Part shown: in pieces, positions 1-6,747 of the stretch | Layout of the letters: the number at the start of each line of letters is the position of its first letter | How positions within the stretch are numbered: position 1 is the stretch's first letter | Position numbers and translations under genes: made by a program | Notes under the pieces: model-generated | What the model was told of the DNA's origin: nothing | The model's database searches: none | Seen by the model: only the letters and a program-made list of their open reading frames with translations | NCBI GenBank assembly: GCA_905215015.1 | Contig: CAJMOS010000086.1 | Coordinates: 1 to 12,936, forward strand | From: an uncultured bacterium | GTDB taxonomy: Bacteria; Spirochaetota; Spirochaetia; Sphaerochaetales; Sphaerochaetaceae | Reading direction: 5' to 3' | Length of the DNA: 12,936 bases

Positions 1-132
1 GACTTCACCTTCGAGGCCCTCCATGTCTGGGAACACGGGGACGAGAGCTTCTATCCGGTGCAGGCCCGATACCTGTATGAAGTGGGGCAGTACATGGTGT
101 GGCGGCTCGGGCAGTTCAAAAGCAGGAGCTAA
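1..132 (+). CDS. 3' end of an unrecognised gene (truncated by window edge)
   Basis: An open frame enters from the left edge and ends at a TAA, giving 43 residues beginning DFTFEALHVWEHG and ending GQFKSRS. The stretch is rich in aromatic and acidic residues (FEALHVWEHGDESFYPV) and looks like a soluble protein. I do not recognise the family. It ends 29 bases before the esterase start codon on the same strand, so the two are probably co-transcribed. Only the C-terminal end is visible, so no function is proposed. Confidence 0.6.
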   Translation, partial: DFTFEALHVWEHGDESFYPVQARYLYEVGQYMVWRLGQFKSRS

Positions 133-161
133 GCCTATAGGGAATTGAGGAGGAACATGGG

Positions 162-806
162 ATGTATCACGTCGTTTGTTATGGGGACAGCAACACCTGG
201 GGGGATTGCCCGCTCGGGGGCCGCTGGCCCTACGAGGTGCGTTGGACCGGAATCCTGCAAACCTTGTTGGGAAAAGACTTCCTCGTGCACGAGGAGGGGA
301 TCAACGGAAGGACGACGGTCTTTGACGACCCGATGGGGGGAACGTACCGCAACGGCCTGAAAGGACTGGGGTATGTGCTCTCCACCCACGGACCGATCGA
401 TGTCCTGACCATCATGCTCGGAACCAACGATACGAAAGAAAATCTGAATGCAAGCCCGTATGCGATTGCCAAAGGAATGGAGACGCTGGTCGCGCTCACC
501 GAACATTTCGTGTATCCGCAAGACCAGGGTGTCCGGCATATCCTGATTGTCAGCCCGATTGCGATCGGGGACAGGATCATGGATGTCCCGCGGTTTCGGA
601 CCTATGGTCCTACCGCCCCGGAAAAGAGCCGCCGTCTCGCTCCGCTCTACCAGGAGGTCGCCCGCAACCATCACTGCGCGTTCTTCGACGCCTCGACGGT
701 CGCCGGACCGAGCGAGGAAGACCAGCTGCACATGATGTCGCAGGCCCATAAGGCGCTGGCTGAGGCGCTTGCACCTCTGGTCCGGGATCTCGCGCTCAAG
801 TCCTGA
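162..806 (+). CDS. SGNH/GDSL-family hydrolase (arylesterase / acetylesterase type)
   Basis: The 214-residue product is a serine esterase of the SGNH superfamily, expected to remove acetyl or other short acyl groups. Block I is GDSNTWG with nucleophile Ser10. The strand EEGINGRTT (44-52) follows. Block III is LGTND with Asn89. The C-terminal catalytic pair is Asp187 and His190 in EDQLHMM. The GDSxTWG...VRWTG...EEGxxxRTT...DDP...MLGTNDTK pattern is the one I know from Mycobacterium smegmatis arylesterase/acyltransferase (MsAcT) and Axe2-type xylan acetylesterases, and the length fits. No signal peptide is visible, so it should act in the cytoplasm on imported substrate. The start is set by AGGAGG at 148-153, 8 bases upstream; the ATG at 157 is in another frame. 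Its end overlaps the convergent GntR gene by 11 bases. The native substrate is unknown; an acetylated oligosaccharide fits the context. Confidence 0.9.
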   Translation: MYHVVCYGDSNTWGDCPLGGRWPYEVRWTGILQTLLGKDFLVHEEGINGRTTVFDDPMGGTYRNGLKGLGYVLSTHGPIDVLTIMLGTNDTKENLNASPYAIAKGMETLVALTEHFVYPQDQGVRHILIVSPIAIGDRIMDVPRFRTYGPTAPEKSRRLAPLYQEVARNHHCAFFDASTVAGPSEEDQLHMMSQAHKALAEALAPLVRDLALKS

Positions 807-1509
807 GCCTCAGCGTGAAGGTGTTTCTTCCGACGGGATAGATGCTTTCACAGACTTCCATCGGTTTCGCATGCTGGTCAAGCGTGAAACTGCTGATCAC
901 GATCGCGATCGAGCCAGGCTGCGCGCCAAGCAGCCTGGCTTCCTTGTCGTCCAGGTTCTTCGCGCTGATTGTCTTGGTGATGTCGCTGCGGTGCAGCTCA
1001 TGTTCCTTGAAGATGTCATGGAGGCTGGTTGTCTCCAGGTCGTAGTTCTCGATGAAGGAGAGGGAGAGGGGCAGGTAGCTCGTGGTGATGACAATCGAAC
1101 CTTGGTCGAAAGAGCCGCTCTGGTAGCGTAATCTGGTCAGCTTCATGACCTGTTCTCCTTCTTTCAAACCGAGTTTTTCCGCGACCTCGGCCGGCGCCTT
1201 CATCCTTCTGAACTCCAGGACCTCGGTGGTCGTCTTGAATCCTTGGCTCTTCAACTCTTCGGCGAAGCTCTCGATGAAGATGGAGCTCTGCTCGAGCACC
1301 TTGGCAGAGGTGACGATGGTGCCTTTCCCCTTGATCCGCTTGATCAGGCCTTCGTTCTGCAGTTTCAAAAGGGCGGTGCGGACCGTAGTCCTGCTGACCC
1401 CATACGCGTCGCAGAGTTCGGTCTCCTTGGGCAGCATCGTTCCTTCCGGGAGGGTTCCATCCTTGATTTTCGTATGGATGGTGTCGAGGATCCGATCATA
1501 GAGCGGCAT
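796..1509 (-). CDS. GntR family transcriptional regulator, HutC/UTRA subfamily
   Basis: The 237-residue product is a ligand-responsive DNA-binding regulator. Residues 1-70 form the GntR winged helix: ILDTIHTKIKDGTLPEG, then LPKETELCDAYGVSRTTVR (26-44) as the helix-turn-helix, and the wing LIKRIKGKGTIV (55-66). Residues from about 90 to the end match the UTRA effector domain, with EVAEKLGLKEGEQVMKLTRLR in the middle and the usual C-terminal pattern QHAKPMEVCESIYPVGR. HutC-type regulators commonly bind sugar phosphates or small metabolites. AAAGGAG lies about 7 bases before the ATG at 1509. The gene is divergent from the FAD oxidoreductase/ABC operon and shares its upstream region, so it most likely represses that operon and possibly itself. 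The effector is unknown. Confidence 0.93.
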   Translation of the reverse strand: MPLYDRILDTIHTKIKDGTLPEGTMLPKETELCDAYGVSRTTVRTALLKLQNEGLIKRIKGKGTIVTSAKVLEQSSIFIESFAEELKSQGFKTTTEVLEFRRMKAPAEVAEKLGLKEGEQVMKLTRLRYQSGSFDQGSIVITTSYLPLSLSFIENYDLETTSLHDIFKEHELHRSDITKTISAKNLDDKEARLLGAQPGSIAIVISSFTLDQHAKPMEVCESIYPVGRNTFTLRLRT

Positions 1510-1554
1510 GGAGAAACTCCTTTTGTTTGTAGTAAGTCTGCATTACTTTGAATA

Positions 1555-1566
1555 ATGTAATAACAT
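1555..1566. promoter_or_regulatory. Small palindrome at the GntR gene transcription start, candidate autoregulatory operator
   Basis: ATGTAATAACAT pairs with its own reverse complement at 10 of 12 positions (ATGT arms facing ACAT). It abuts the proposed -10 box of the GntR gene and covers the expected transcription start. GntR-family operators are typically short AT-rich palindromes, so autorepression is plausible. This is an inference from position and symmetry. Confidence 0.35.
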
Positions 1567-1593
1567 ATTAGCGGTGAAAGCAGATTTTGTCGA
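1565..1593 (-). promoter_or_regulatory. Candidate promoter of the GntR gene
   Basis: On the minus strand TCGACA (1588-1593) is followed after 17 bases by TAATAT (1565-1570). The match is 5 of 6 to a sigma-70 -35 box and 4 of 6 to a -10 box. The start codon at 1509 is about 55 bases downstream. The element shared with the other operon (1575-1589) lies inside the spacer, so a factor bound there could affect both directions. Confidence 0.45.
1575..1589 (+). promoter_or_regulatory. Upstream element shared by both transporter operons (copy 1)
   Basis: TGAAAGCAGATTTTG lies 116 bases before the start codon of the oxidoreductase gene. An almost identical element, TGAAAGCAGGATTTTG, lies in the same orientation 127 bases before the start codon of the leftward SBP gene. 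The two differ by one inserted G. It may be a common regulator site or a relic of module duplication; the binding protein is not known. Confidence 0.5.
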
Positions 1594-1626
1594 GAATTTT
1601 CTCAATTTTTTTTAAAATGTTTCTAG

Positions 1627-1654
1627 TTGACAGGTCACAAAACCATGACATAAT
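1627..1654 (+). promoter_or_regulatory. Promoter of the rightward oxidoreductase/ABC/MBL operon
   Basis: A perfect -35 box TTGACA (1627-1632) is followed after 16 bases by CATAAT (1649-1654), 5 of 6 to the consensus -10. Transcription would start near 1661, giving a leader of about 45 bases before the ATG at 1706. That leader could form a small hairpin, GAAGG (1665-1669) pairing with CCTTC (1675-1679). It is the best sigma-70 promoter in the window. Confidence 0.75.
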
Positions 1655-1660
1655 GGTTTT
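1639..1660. promoter_or_regulatory. Inverted repeat over the -10 box, candidate repressor operator
   Basis: Two perfect 8-base arms, AAAACCAT (1639-1646) and ATGGTTTT (1653-1660), flank a 6-base spacer. The repeat covers the promoter spacer, the -10 box and the region up to the start point, the classical place for a repressor site. The divergent GntR protein is the obvious candidate binder. Assignment to that protein is an inference. Confidence 0.6.
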
Positions 1661-1705
1661 CTGTGAAGGGAAAACCTTCCTATGTGGTTATATACGGAGG
1701 ATTGC

Positions 1706-3559
1706 ATGTCCATTCGGTCAAAACATCGTCAAGCCCGTTTTGATGTCGTGGTGGTGGGAGGAGGCATGAATGGTCTTTGCGCCGCCATCGCCAGCGCGCG
1801 CCACGGTGCAAAGACGGCATTGGTCCAGGACCGCCCGGTCCTCGGGGGCAACGCTTCCAGCGAAATCCGCATGCATATCTGCGGTGCCGGAGTCGACATG
1901 ACCAAACCGAACCTGGAAGAGACAGGCATTCTCTACGAGTTGATGCTGGAGAACAAGCGGGTCAACGATTCCTACAACTACAGCATCTGGTCGACGGTGC
2001 TCTGGAGCGCCGCGAGCCAGCAAAAGAACCTGACCTTGTTCCTGAACTGCGTCATGTACGACGTCAGCCTGGAGGGGAAGAAGATTGCCGCGATCGACTG
2101 CTATCAGGGCACTACCGAGTGCCATTGGCATATCGAGGGGAGCGTTTTTGATGACGCGACCGGCAACGGGACGCTCGGGTACATGGCCGGCGTCCCCTAC
2201 CGGACCGGCAGCGAGGCCAAGAGCGTCTATAGAGAACCCCATGCCCCGGAACAGGCAGACAACAACCGCATGGGCAACACGTTGCTCTTCAAGGCGGTCG
2301 ATACCGGGCATCCGGTGAGATTCGTCGCTCCCTCTTGGGCCTGGCATTTCACGGAAGAGGACCTGAAGTACCGCAACCATCCCAATCTCGTCCACGAGCA
2401 AGAGGCATTGACCGTGCTGGACACGGGAAATGCCAATGGCAAGCAGTATACCGAGGCTCCCTGCCTGGACTATGGCTACTGGTGGATCGAGCTGTCCGGA
2501 AAGAACCGCGACATCATCGACGAATACGAGTCGATCCGCGACGACCTGCTCAAGGCGGTCTATGGCGTTTGGGACCATATCAAGAACGTCGGGGACCACG
2601 GTGCGGCGAACTACGAGCTCTCGTGGGTGGGTATGCTGCCCGGAGTGCGGGAAAGCCGACGCCTGATGGGCGAGTACGTCCTGAACGAGAATGATGTCCT
2701 TGCGGGCCGAAGGTTTCCCGATGCGGTCGCCTATGGTGGATGGCCGATCGACGTCCATTGCGCCCATGGCTTGCTCGACAAGGGGAACGTCCCGTCCCTC
2801 GTCCATAGCTTTCCTGGCTGCTATACCATTCCGTATCGTTGCTATGTCGCGAAGAAGGTCGACAACCTGTTCATCAGCGGCCGCAGCCTTTCCGCCTCGA
2901 AACTCGGCATGGCTTCCAGCCGGGTCATGGGCACCTGCAGTGTCGGAGGGCAAGCGGTCGGCACCGCGGCCAGCCTCTGCGTCAAATACGGCATTTCCCC
3001 CAAGGAAGTGGGGAAGGGGCATATCGACGAGCTGCAGCAGACGCTTCTGAAGGACGACTGCTACATCCCTGGGATAACGAACCATGACCCGAAAGACCTG
3101 GCCCTGAAGGCGAAGGTCTCCGCTTCCAGCGGGGAGCAAGGCGCTGCCTTGGTGCTGGACGGGGTGTCCCGTCCCGAAGGGGAGGACCGCAACTACTGGG
3201 AAAGTGATCCGCTTTCCGGCGGTGCCCAGACCCTGGCCCTTTCTTGGGAGAAGAAGGTGGCTGTCCGCCAGGTGCGCCTGACCTGGTATACCGACCTGAC
3301 CCGTCCGGTGAAGATTACCATGTCCAGCCGCAGGCAGAAGCTCGAGCAGGTGGGAGTTCCCCATGAGCTGGTCAAGGACTATGACCTTTCGTTCTTTGAC
3401 GGGGAAGAGCTGGTCGTACGGAAAACGGTACGTGGCAACAGCCAGCGGCTCAACGTGGTGGATTTGGAAAAAGGCGTGCGTATCAGCCGTCTCGAGGTGA
3501 AAGTACTTTCGGCCAACGGGGCTTCTGTGGCGCGCTTGTTTGAGATTCGTGTGTATTGA
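1706..3559 (+). CDS. FAD-dependent oxidoreductase (PF12831-like) with a C-terminal beta-rich domain
   Basis: The 617-residue product begins with a dinucleotide-binding fold: VVVVGGGMNG (14-23) supplies the GxGxxG turn, Asp42 in VQDRPVLGGN is near the ribose-binding position, and GGNASSEIRMH (47-57) is the second conserved stretch of the FAD_oxidored group. A second Gly-rich FAD-contact stretch, LFISGRSLSASKLGMAS, lies near residue 395-410. From about residue 465 the character changes to a beta-rich domain (LDGVSRPEGEDRNYWESD, then alternating strands to SVARLFEIRVY) resembling F5/8-type or carbohydrate-binding modules. No signal peptide is visible. An upstream in-frame ATG at 1682 is rejected because GGAGG (1696-1700) lies 5 bases before the ATG at 1706. 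It is the first gene of the operon. Members of this family often sit beside sugar ABC genes; the reaction is undetermined, oxidation of a sugar hydroxyl being my best guess. Confidence 0.88.
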   Translation: MSIRSKHRQARFDVVVVGGGMNGLCAAIASARHGAKTALVQDRPVLGGNASSEIRMHICGAGVDMTKPNLEETGILYELMLENKRVNDSYNYSIWSTVLWSAASQQKNLTLFLNCVMYDVSLEGKKIAAIDCYQGTTECHWHIEGSVFDDATGNGTLGYMAGVPYRTGSEAKSVYREPHAPEQADNNRMGNTLLFKAVDTGHPVRFVAPSWAWHFTEEDLKYRNHPNLVHEQEALTVLDTGNANGKQYTEAPCLDYGYWWIELSGKNRDIIDEYESIRDDLLKAVYGVWDHIKNVGDHGAANYELSWVGMLPGVRESRRLMGEYVLNENDVLAGRRFPDAVAYGGWPIDVHCAHGLLDKGNVPSLVHSFPGCYTIPYRCYVAKKVDNLFISGRSLSASKLGMASSRVMGTCSVGGQAVGTAASLCVKYGISPKEVGKGHIDELQQTLLKDDCYIPGITNHDPKDLALKAKVSASSGEQGAALVLDGVSRPEGEDRNYWESDPLSGGAQTLALSWEKKVAVRQVRLTWYTDLTRPVKITMSSRRQKLEQVGVPHELVKDYDLSFFDGEELVVRKTVRGNSQRLNVVDLEKGVRISRLEVKVLSANGASVARLFEIRVY

Positions 3560-3578
3560 CGCGAAAGAGGAGGATTGT

Positions 3579-4952
3579 ATGCGTAAGTGGAAGATGGTGG
3601 TGCTGTTAGGCATGTTCGCCAGTGCCATGGCCTTTGCCCAGGGCGGCAAGGAAGCCCCGAACGCCACAGCGGCGCCGGCAGCAAGCGAGAAGAAGCCTAT
3701 CACGCTGCGTGTGTGGGCCGGCATCCAGCCGGAATATGGCTATGACGAGATGATGCAGAAGTTCAATGAGGAATTCAAGGACAAGGGCATCCAGGCCGAG
3801 TACGTCCGCTATGTGAACAACGGCGACGGCAACCTGCAGCTTGAGACCTACCTGATGAGCGGCGGCGACATCGACGTCTTCATCAGCTATGGCGGTACCG
3901 GACGCCTGATTCCCCGTATCGAATCCGGCTTGGTGTTGCCTCTGGACGACCTGATGGCCAAAACCGGTTTCGATATCGAAGGCGAGATGGGTGTCGGCAA
4001 CGTGCAGTCCTACAAGTACGATGGAAAATTCTATGCCATCCCGACCAAGTACGAGAACGGCGCGTGGATCATGGCGAACGTCGACATGTTCAAGGCCGCA
4101 GGAGTCGAGGTGCCCTACAAGGGCTGGACGTACGACCAGTTCCGCGAGGCCTGCAAGAAGCTTACCCACGGAGAAGGCCAGGACAAGGTCTATGGCATGA
4201 ACTGGTTCTTCAGCGGCGATGTGGCCAATGGAGACCCGATTTTCTACAGCACGCTTGGCGCGAAGTCGACCTACAAGGACGCTGCCGCCACCGAGACCAA
4301 CTATGACGATCCTGCCTGGAAGGCCGGCATGCAACTTGCCGCGGACACGATGCTCGTCGACAAGACCGCTATCACCTACGACCAGACCGTCGGTGACAAG
4401 CTCCGCTTCGCCAACACCTTCCTGGAGGGCAAGTGCGCCATGCAGACCGGTATCAGCCAAATCCGTCTGGTCAAGGATACCGCGACCTATCCGCATGACT
4501 TCATGACCGCCATCATCCCTGGCCCGGTTCCGACCGAGAAAGATCTGGAGTACTGGGACCACGCGAAGATCAATGGAGCAGGAGACCTGATCTGCATCGC
4601 TTCCAAGACCGAGCATCCTGAGGAGTGCGCCGAGTTCGTGAAGTGGTACATCGAGGGTGGTATGGCTCCGTTGGCCAAGGGCGGAAGAATTCCGTTGTGG
4701 ACTGGAGTCTCCAAGGACGACGTCATCAAGGCGTTCGAGACGGGAGCCGAGGGTGTCTTCGACGTGGATTCTCTCAGGAACTACCTGAGCATCCGCACGA
4801 ACCTGGCGGAGAAGGGGCCCACCACCTCTGTCAACATGCAGATCAACACGATCCTGAAAGAGGAAGAGGCCGAGGCCTTCTATGGGCGCAAGAGCGTCGA
4901 CCAGGCATTGAAGGACGCCAAGAGCCGCGCTGACGCGTTGCTGAAGAAATAG
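3579..4952 (+). CDS. Extracellular solute-binding protein, family 1 (sugar ABC transporter), copy 1
   Basis: The 457-residue product is the substrate-capturing component of a carbohydrate ABC importer. Residues 1 to about 21 form a Sec signal peptide (MRKWKMVVLLGMFASAMAFA) with likely cleavage before QGGKEA; no lipobox cysteine is present. The mature part shows family 1 traits: a start ITLRVWAG, a FNEEFKDKGIQAEYVR motif, the strand DIDVFISYGG, the domain-crossing YAIPTKYENG, and KGWTYDQFREACKKLTHGEG. AGGAGG (3568-3573) lies 5 bases before the chosen ATG, rejecting an in-frame start at 3540 inside the oxidoreductase gene. It lies 19 bases after the oxidoreductase stop. It is clearly paralogous to the SBP at 11070-12407, sharing stretches such as KLTHGEGQDKVYGM. 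The ligand is not deducible. Confidence 0.93.
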   Translation: MRKWKMVVLLGMFASAMAFAQGGKEAPNATAAPAASEKKPITLRVWAGIQPEYGYDEMMQKFNEEFKDKGIQAEYVRYVNNGDGNLQLETYLMSGGDIDVFISYGGTGRLIPRIESGLVLPLDDLMAKTGFDIEGEMGVGNVQSYKYDGKFYAIPTKYENGAWIMANVDMFKAAGVEVPYKGWTYDQFREACKKLTHGEGQDKVYGMNWFFSGDVANGDPIFYSTLGAKSTYKDAAATETNYDDPAWKAGMQLAADTMLVDKTAITYDQTVGDKLRFANTFLEGKCAMQTGISQIRLVKDTATYPHDFMTAIIPGPVPTEKDLEYWDHAKINGAGDLICIASKTEHPEECAEFVKWYIEGGMAPLAKGGRIPLWTGVSKDDVIKAFETGAEGVFDVDSLRNYLSIRTNLAEKGPTTSVNMQINTILKEEEAEAFYGRKSVDQALKDAKSRADALLKK

Positions 4953-4983
4953 AAATCGACAGACCTACAAGGAGACGTCACGT

Positions 4984-5886
4984 ATGAACCAAAGACAGAA
5001 ACGAGCGCTGAGATCGAACATGATCGCGTATTCGTTCATCATACCAAGCTTGTTTTTCCTAGTCTGGCTGGGAGTCATACCTCTGGCGGTCTCCTTGTTT
5101 GTCAGTCTCACCGATTGGAACTATACCAAGGGGTTCGGAAACTGGAACTTCCTCGGGTTGAAGAACTTCATCGACCTGTGGAGTGACGAGTGGTTTGTCG
5201 CGTCGCTGAAGAACACGCTGGTCTACACCATCGTGGAGGTGCCAGTTTCCATCCTGCTCGCCTTGGTGATCGCGGCGGTCATCCAGGATTACTGCCGTGA
5301 CAAGTATTCCCGCGTGCTAAGGACCGTCATGTACATGCCGAAGATCTGCAACATCGTCGCTTCGTCCGCGGTCTGGGTGGCGCTTCTCTCCAGCTACGGC
5401 CCGTTCACGCTGATGGTCAAGGCCTTGGGGTGGAAGAATCCGCCTCGGTGGCTGGCGGATTACCACTGGGCTCTGCCGTCGTTGATGCTGGTTTCGATCT
5501 GGATGAGTCTCGGTTACCGGATTCTCCTCTACAGCGCTTCCCTGCAGTCGATTTCCGACGAGCTCTACGAGGCTGCCGAGATCGACGGCGCATCGAAATC
5601 CAAACAATTCTTCAAGATCACGATTCCGCTTCTTCGCCCGACGACCTTCTTCTTGATGATTACCGGCATCATCGGTTCGTTCAAGATGTTCGGAACCACC
5701 AACGTCATGACCCAGGGCGGACCTGGACACTCGACCTACACGCTCGTCTATTACGTGTATAAAACCGCCTTCAGCTATTACCGGATGGGCTACGCGTCTG
5801 CTATTGCCGTCGTCCTGTTCGTGTTGCTGCTGATTGTCACTGCCATCCAATGGAATCACAACAAGCAAGCGGAGGCCAACCTATGA
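4984..5886 (+). CDS. Sugar ABC transporter permease, MalF/UgpA-like, copy 1
   Basis: The 300-residue inner-membrane permease has six hydrophobic segments, roughly at 13-40, 77-100, 115-137, 163-185, 218-240 and 268-292. The cytoplasmic EAA loop that docks on the ATPase reads YEAAEIDGASKSKQFFKITI (195-214). Other family landmarks are LTDWN near residue 43-46 and the GGPGHSTYTLVYYVY stretch near residue 246-260. AAGGAG (4969-4974) lies 9 bases before the start. It follows the SBP by 31 bases and overlaps the next permease by 4 bases (ATGA). The paralogue is the permease at 10107-11003 (compare SDEWFVASLKNT with HDEWFLASLKNT). No ATPase gene is nearby, so it must use one encoded elsewhere. Confidence 0.95.
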   Translation: MNQRQKRALRSNMIAYSFIIPSLFFLVWLGVIPLAVSLFVSLTDWNYTKGFGNWNFLGLKNFIDLWSDEWFVASLKNTLVYTIVEVPVSILLALVIAAVIQDYCRDKYSRVLRTVMYMPKICNIVASSAVWVALLSSYGPFTLMVKALGWKNPPRWLADYHWALPSLMLVSIWMSLGYRILLYSASLQSISDELYEAAEIDGASKSKQFFKITIPLLRPTTFFLMITGIIGSFKMFGTTNVMTQGGPGHSTYTLVYYVYKTAFSYYRMGYASAIAVVLFVLLLIVTAIQWNHNKQAEANL

Positions 5887-6746
5887 TCAAGGTCGTTGGA
5901 ACCCATCAAAACAAAGTGGCGAGGATTGTTGCGAACATCATCGTCACGATTCTCGGATTGTTGACCATCGTGCCGTTCATCTGGATGATCAGCGCCTCCT
6001 TCAAGATGCAGAGGGACGTCATGACAGTCCCCATCCAGTGGATTCCGAAGTATTGGTATCCTGACAACTATCTGATCGTGCTCCATCTGGGAAACGCGGC
6101 GAGGAAGGACTACCACTTTTTCCTTGCGTACTGGAACTCGATCAAGCTGGCGGTTGTCCATGTGTCGCTTGTCATCGTGCTCTCCTGCATGAGCGGCTAC
6201 GCGTTCGCCAAGCTGAAGTTCAAGGGGAGCCATACCCTGTTCTTGGTCTATCTCGCGCAGCTGATGGTGCCAAGCCAGCTGACGCTGATTCCCCGGTTCT
6301 CCATGTTCAGCGACATGGGGCTCGTGGGTACGATGTGGCCGCTGGTCTTCAGCGGACTGGTCAGCGTCTCCTCGATCTTCCTGATCAGGCAGGCGTTCAT
6401 GGGGGTGCCGGACGAACTGAGGGAATCCGCCATGATCGACGGTGCGAACGAGTACGTGATCTGGGCGCGGATCATGACGCCGATGGTCAAGCCGACGGTG
6501 GCGGCCATGGCAACCGTCAAGTTCCTGGATTCCTGGAACAGCTATCTTGATCCTCTGGTCTTCCTGTCCAACTGGCGCCAGTACACGCTTCCGATCGCGT
6601 TGAACCAGTTCGTCGGCGAGGAGGTGAGCCAGTACAACCTCACCATGGCTGCCTGCTGCCTGACGGTCATTCCTGTCTTCATCGTCTTCCTCTGCGGCCA
6701 GAAGTTCTTCGTCAAGGGATTGAACGCTGGCGCGGTCAAGGGCTGA
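5883..6746 (+). CDS. Sugar ABC transporter permease, MalG/UgpE-like, copy 1
   Basis: The 287-residue permease is the partner of the preceding one. Hydrophobic segments lie at about 15-38, 84-108, 117-136, 148-168, 203-222 and 250-272. The EAA loop is ELRESAMIDGANEYVIWARI (178-197), and the family landmarks MVPSQLTLIPRF (128-139) and SWNSYLDPLVFL are present. The start at 5883 is chosen because it forms an ATGA overlap with the upstream stop and has GGAGG (5871-5875) 7 bases before it; an in-frame ATG at 5850 lies inside the upstream gene and is unlikely. The paralogue is at 9233-10093. It ends one base before the MBL hydrolase start, indicating tight translational coupling. Confidence 0.95.
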   Translation: MIKVVGTHQNKVARIVANIIVTILGLLTIVPFIWMISASFKMQRDVMTVPIQWIPKYWYPDNYLIVLHLGNAARKDYHFFLAYWNSIKLAVVHVSLVIVLSCMSGYAFAKLKFKGSHTLFLVYLAQLMVPSQLTLIPRFSMFSDMGLVGTMWPLVFSGLVSVSSIFLIRQAFMGVPDELRESAMIDGANEYVIWARIMTPMVKPTVAAMATVKFLDSWNSYLDPLVFLSNWRQYTLPIALNQFVGEEVSQYNLTMAACCLTVIPVFIVFLCGQKFFVKGLNAGAVKG

Positions 6747-6747
6747 T

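Noticed and set aside
1575..1589. A catabolite-control (cre) site, because of the TGAAAGC start
   Set aside because: The central CG and the mirrored second half of a cre site are absent, and the likely host lineage is not one known for CcpA.
1718..3724. A 668-residue open frame on the minus strand opposite the oxidoreductase gene
   Set aside because: It mirrors the oxidoreductase and SBP start in a GC-rich region, its composition resembles a reversed coding strand (many H, R, V, D), and it has no recognisable motif. The plus-strand protein has clear FAD motifs and a ribosome-binding site.
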